NCBI GenBank assembly: GCA_937875885.1
Contig: CALEIO010000111.1
Coordinates: forward strand, 1-5,388
DNA from: an uncultured Clostridia bacterium
GTDB taxonomy: Bacteria; Bacillota; Clostridia; Oscillospirales; Acutalibacteraceae
DNA length: 5,388 bases
Reading direction: 5' to 3'
Shown here: positions 4,243 to 5,388 of the stretch, one piece after another
How the letters are laid out: the number at the start of each line of letters is the position of its first letter
How positions within the stretch are numbered: the stretch's first letter is position 1
Translations under genes and position numbers: made by a program
Notes under the pieces: generated by a model
Seen by the model: the letters and a program-made list of their open reading frames with translations, nothing else
The model's database searches: none
What the model was told of the DNA's origin: nothing

Positions 4243-5388
4243 CAGGAATTACCCTCAAAAGCTCTGGCAATTGCAACCATAATTGCACATTCCATTCTTT
4301 TTCTGAAAAGTGTACAGCCGTCTTTGTAAACGCCTGTTACAGAGCCTGTGGAGTGATATGCATTTGCAGCACATCCGCCTGAACAGTAAAGTTTTGCCCA
4401 ACAATCGTGGCAATCAGGTCTTGCATAAACATTGCAGTCTGCGAAGCTCTGCTGGGTTTCTTTGTTTGTAACACCCTGCCAGATGTCGCCGAGCTTGAAT
4501 TTCTCTTCGCCAACAAACTGGTGGCAGGGATAAAGATCACCCCAGGGAGTAACAGCCATATATTCTGTGCCTGAGCCGCAACCTGAAATACGCTTGTAAA
4601 TGCAAGGACCGCCTGTAAGGTCAATCATATAGTGATAGAAGGTAAAGGGTTTACCCTCTTTATCTCTCTTGAGCATAAGCTCTGCCAGCTGCTCGTACTG
4701 CTTCATAACAACCTCAAGGTCAGCTGCAGTAAGTGCTTCGGGGTCAGAGGGAGAGCTTACAACGGGCTCCATACTGAGCTCGGTAAATCCTAAATCCAGC
4801 ATCTGTTGAATATCTTTTAGGAAGTCAGGGTTAGCGTGGGTGAATGTACCGCGCATATAGTAGTTTTTGCCCTTTCTGGCTTCCACAAGTTTTTGGAATT
4901 TGGGAACAATACGCTCCCAGCTGCCGTTTCCTGCATAGTCAACACGGTAACGGTCGTGGATTTCCTTTCTGCCGTCAAGGCTGAGTACTACGTTGCTCAT
5001 CTCTTTGTTTGCAAAGTTGATTACATCGTCGTCAATGAGAAGTCCGTTGGTAGTGAGTGTGAAGCGGAAATTTTTGTTGTGTTCTTTTTCGATGCTTCTG
5101 GCATAAGCCACCATTTCTTTGACAACGTCAAAGTTCATCAAGGGCTCGCCGCCGAAAAAGTCAACCTCAAGGTTACGTCTTGTGCCTGAATTTTCTACAA
5201 GAAAATCAAGTGCACGTTTGCCCACCTCAAAGCTCATCATAGCTCTGTCGCCGTGGTATTTGCCCTGGCTTGCAAAGCAATAGGAGCAGTTAAGATTGCA
5301 GGTGTGAGCAACGTGGAGGCAGAGCGCCTTAACTACCTTGCTGTTGTTTTTGTAGTTTTCTGCGAGGGCTTCGTATTTGTCCTCGGAA
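4242..5388 (-). CDS. scfB: SCIFF peptide maturase, radical SAM/SPASM thioether-forming enzyme (N terminus outside window)
   Basis: The minus-strand frame is open from the right edge to the TGA at 4244-4242, showing 381 residues. The radical SAM cluster motif CNLNCSYC (visible Cys30, Cys34, Cys37) lies in ALCLHVAHTCNLNCSYCFA. The ATG at 5240 is therefore internal, and roughly 70-90 residues are missing for a family length near 450-470. FFGGEPLMNFDVV, MRGTFTHANPDF, IDLTGGPC and CGSGTEYMAVTPWGDLYPC (ending at visible Cys288) match the SCIFF maturase family as I know it. A SPASM domain follows with ten cysteines, including CNVYARPDCHDCWAKLYCSGGC, to hold auxiliary Fe-S clusters. Characterised relatives (CteB, Tte1186) cross-link Cys to Thr in the small Cys-rich SCIFF precursor ScfA by S-adenosylmethionine radical chemistry in the cytosol. 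scfA would normally lie just upstream, beyond 5388. The gene overlaps the PLP enzyme gene by one base. Confidence 0.95.
   Translation of the reverse strand, partial: SEDKYEALAENYKNNSKVVKALCLHVAHTCNLNCSYCFASQGKYHGDRAMMSFEVGKRALDFLVENSGTRRNLEVDFFGGEPLMNFDVVKEMVAYARSIEKEHNKNFRFTLTTNGLLIDDDVINFANKEMSNVVLSLDGRKEIHDRYRVDYAGNGSWERIVPKFQKLVEARKGKNYYMRGTFTHANPDFLKDIQQMLDLGFTELSMEPVVSSPSDPEALTAADLEVVMKQYEQLAELMLKRDKEGKPFTFYHYMIDLTGGPCIYKRISGCGSGTEYMAVTPWGDLYPCHQFVGEEKFKLGDIWQGVTNKETQQSFADCNVYARPDCHDCWAKLYCSGGCAANAYHSTGSVTGVYKDGCTLFRKRMECAIMVAIARAFEGNS
4252..4256 (-). promoter_or_regulatory. Ribosome binding site of the PLP enzyme gene, inside the end of scfB
   Basis: On the minus strand GAGGG lies nine bases before the ATG at 4242-4240, within the last codons of scfB. 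With the TGATG stop-start overlap it fixes the start and points to termination-reinitiation coupling. Confidence 0.75.

Noticed and set aside
4242..5240. A complete 332-residue gene starting at the ATG at 5240
   Set aside because: The frame stays open to the window edge and the radical SAM cysteine motif lies upstream, so this ATG is internal to scfB.

Overview
The window looks like chromosome of a low-to-mid GC anaerobic Firmicute of the class Clostridia, probably in the Oscillospiraceae/Ruminococcaceae range. The main pointers are a SCIFF-peptide radical SAM maturase (a family largely confined to Clostridia), consensus SigA-like promoters (TTGNNN-17-TATAAT), purine-rich ribosome binding sites, strong intrinsic terminators and AT-rich intergenic DNA. 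I see no insertion sequence, phage gene, CRISPR array or riboswitch. The genus is inference.

Plus-strand half (1-2690): the last 37 codons of an unidentified, probably modular protein end at 114 and are followed by a clean terminator. A tRNA-Arg(ACG) gene (316-392) has its own extended -10 promoter and a GAAA-tetraloop terminator starting just after the encoded CCA. An amidohydrolase-2 family TIM-barrel hydrolase (461-1246) follows, with no convincing promoter of its own. A small lipoprotein gene (1307-1732) has a near-consensus promoter and its own terminator. After a 210-base intergenic region with helically phased T-tracts and inverted repeats around an extended -10 promoter lies a receiver-LytTR regulator (1986-2690). 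Its receiver domain has lost the phospho-acceptor Asp and the conserved Lys.

Minus-strand half (2902-5388): a two-gene operon read leftwards. The upstream gene is the SCIFF thioether maturase (scfB), which runs off the right edge; its radical SAM CxxxCxxC motif lies upstream of the first in-frame ATG, so the apparent 332-residue ORF is not the whole gene. It overlaps by one base (TGATG) a divergent, cysteine-rich PLP enzyme of the Orn/Lys/Arg decarboxylase fold. The two halves converge on a strong 13-bp bidirectional terminator at 2847-2886.

The most interesting points are the phosphorylation-incompetent LytTR regulator with its decorated promoter, a possible short RNA between an orphan promoter-like sequence (2745-2773) and the convergent terminator, and the translational coupling of a RiPP maturase to an atypical PLP enzyme.
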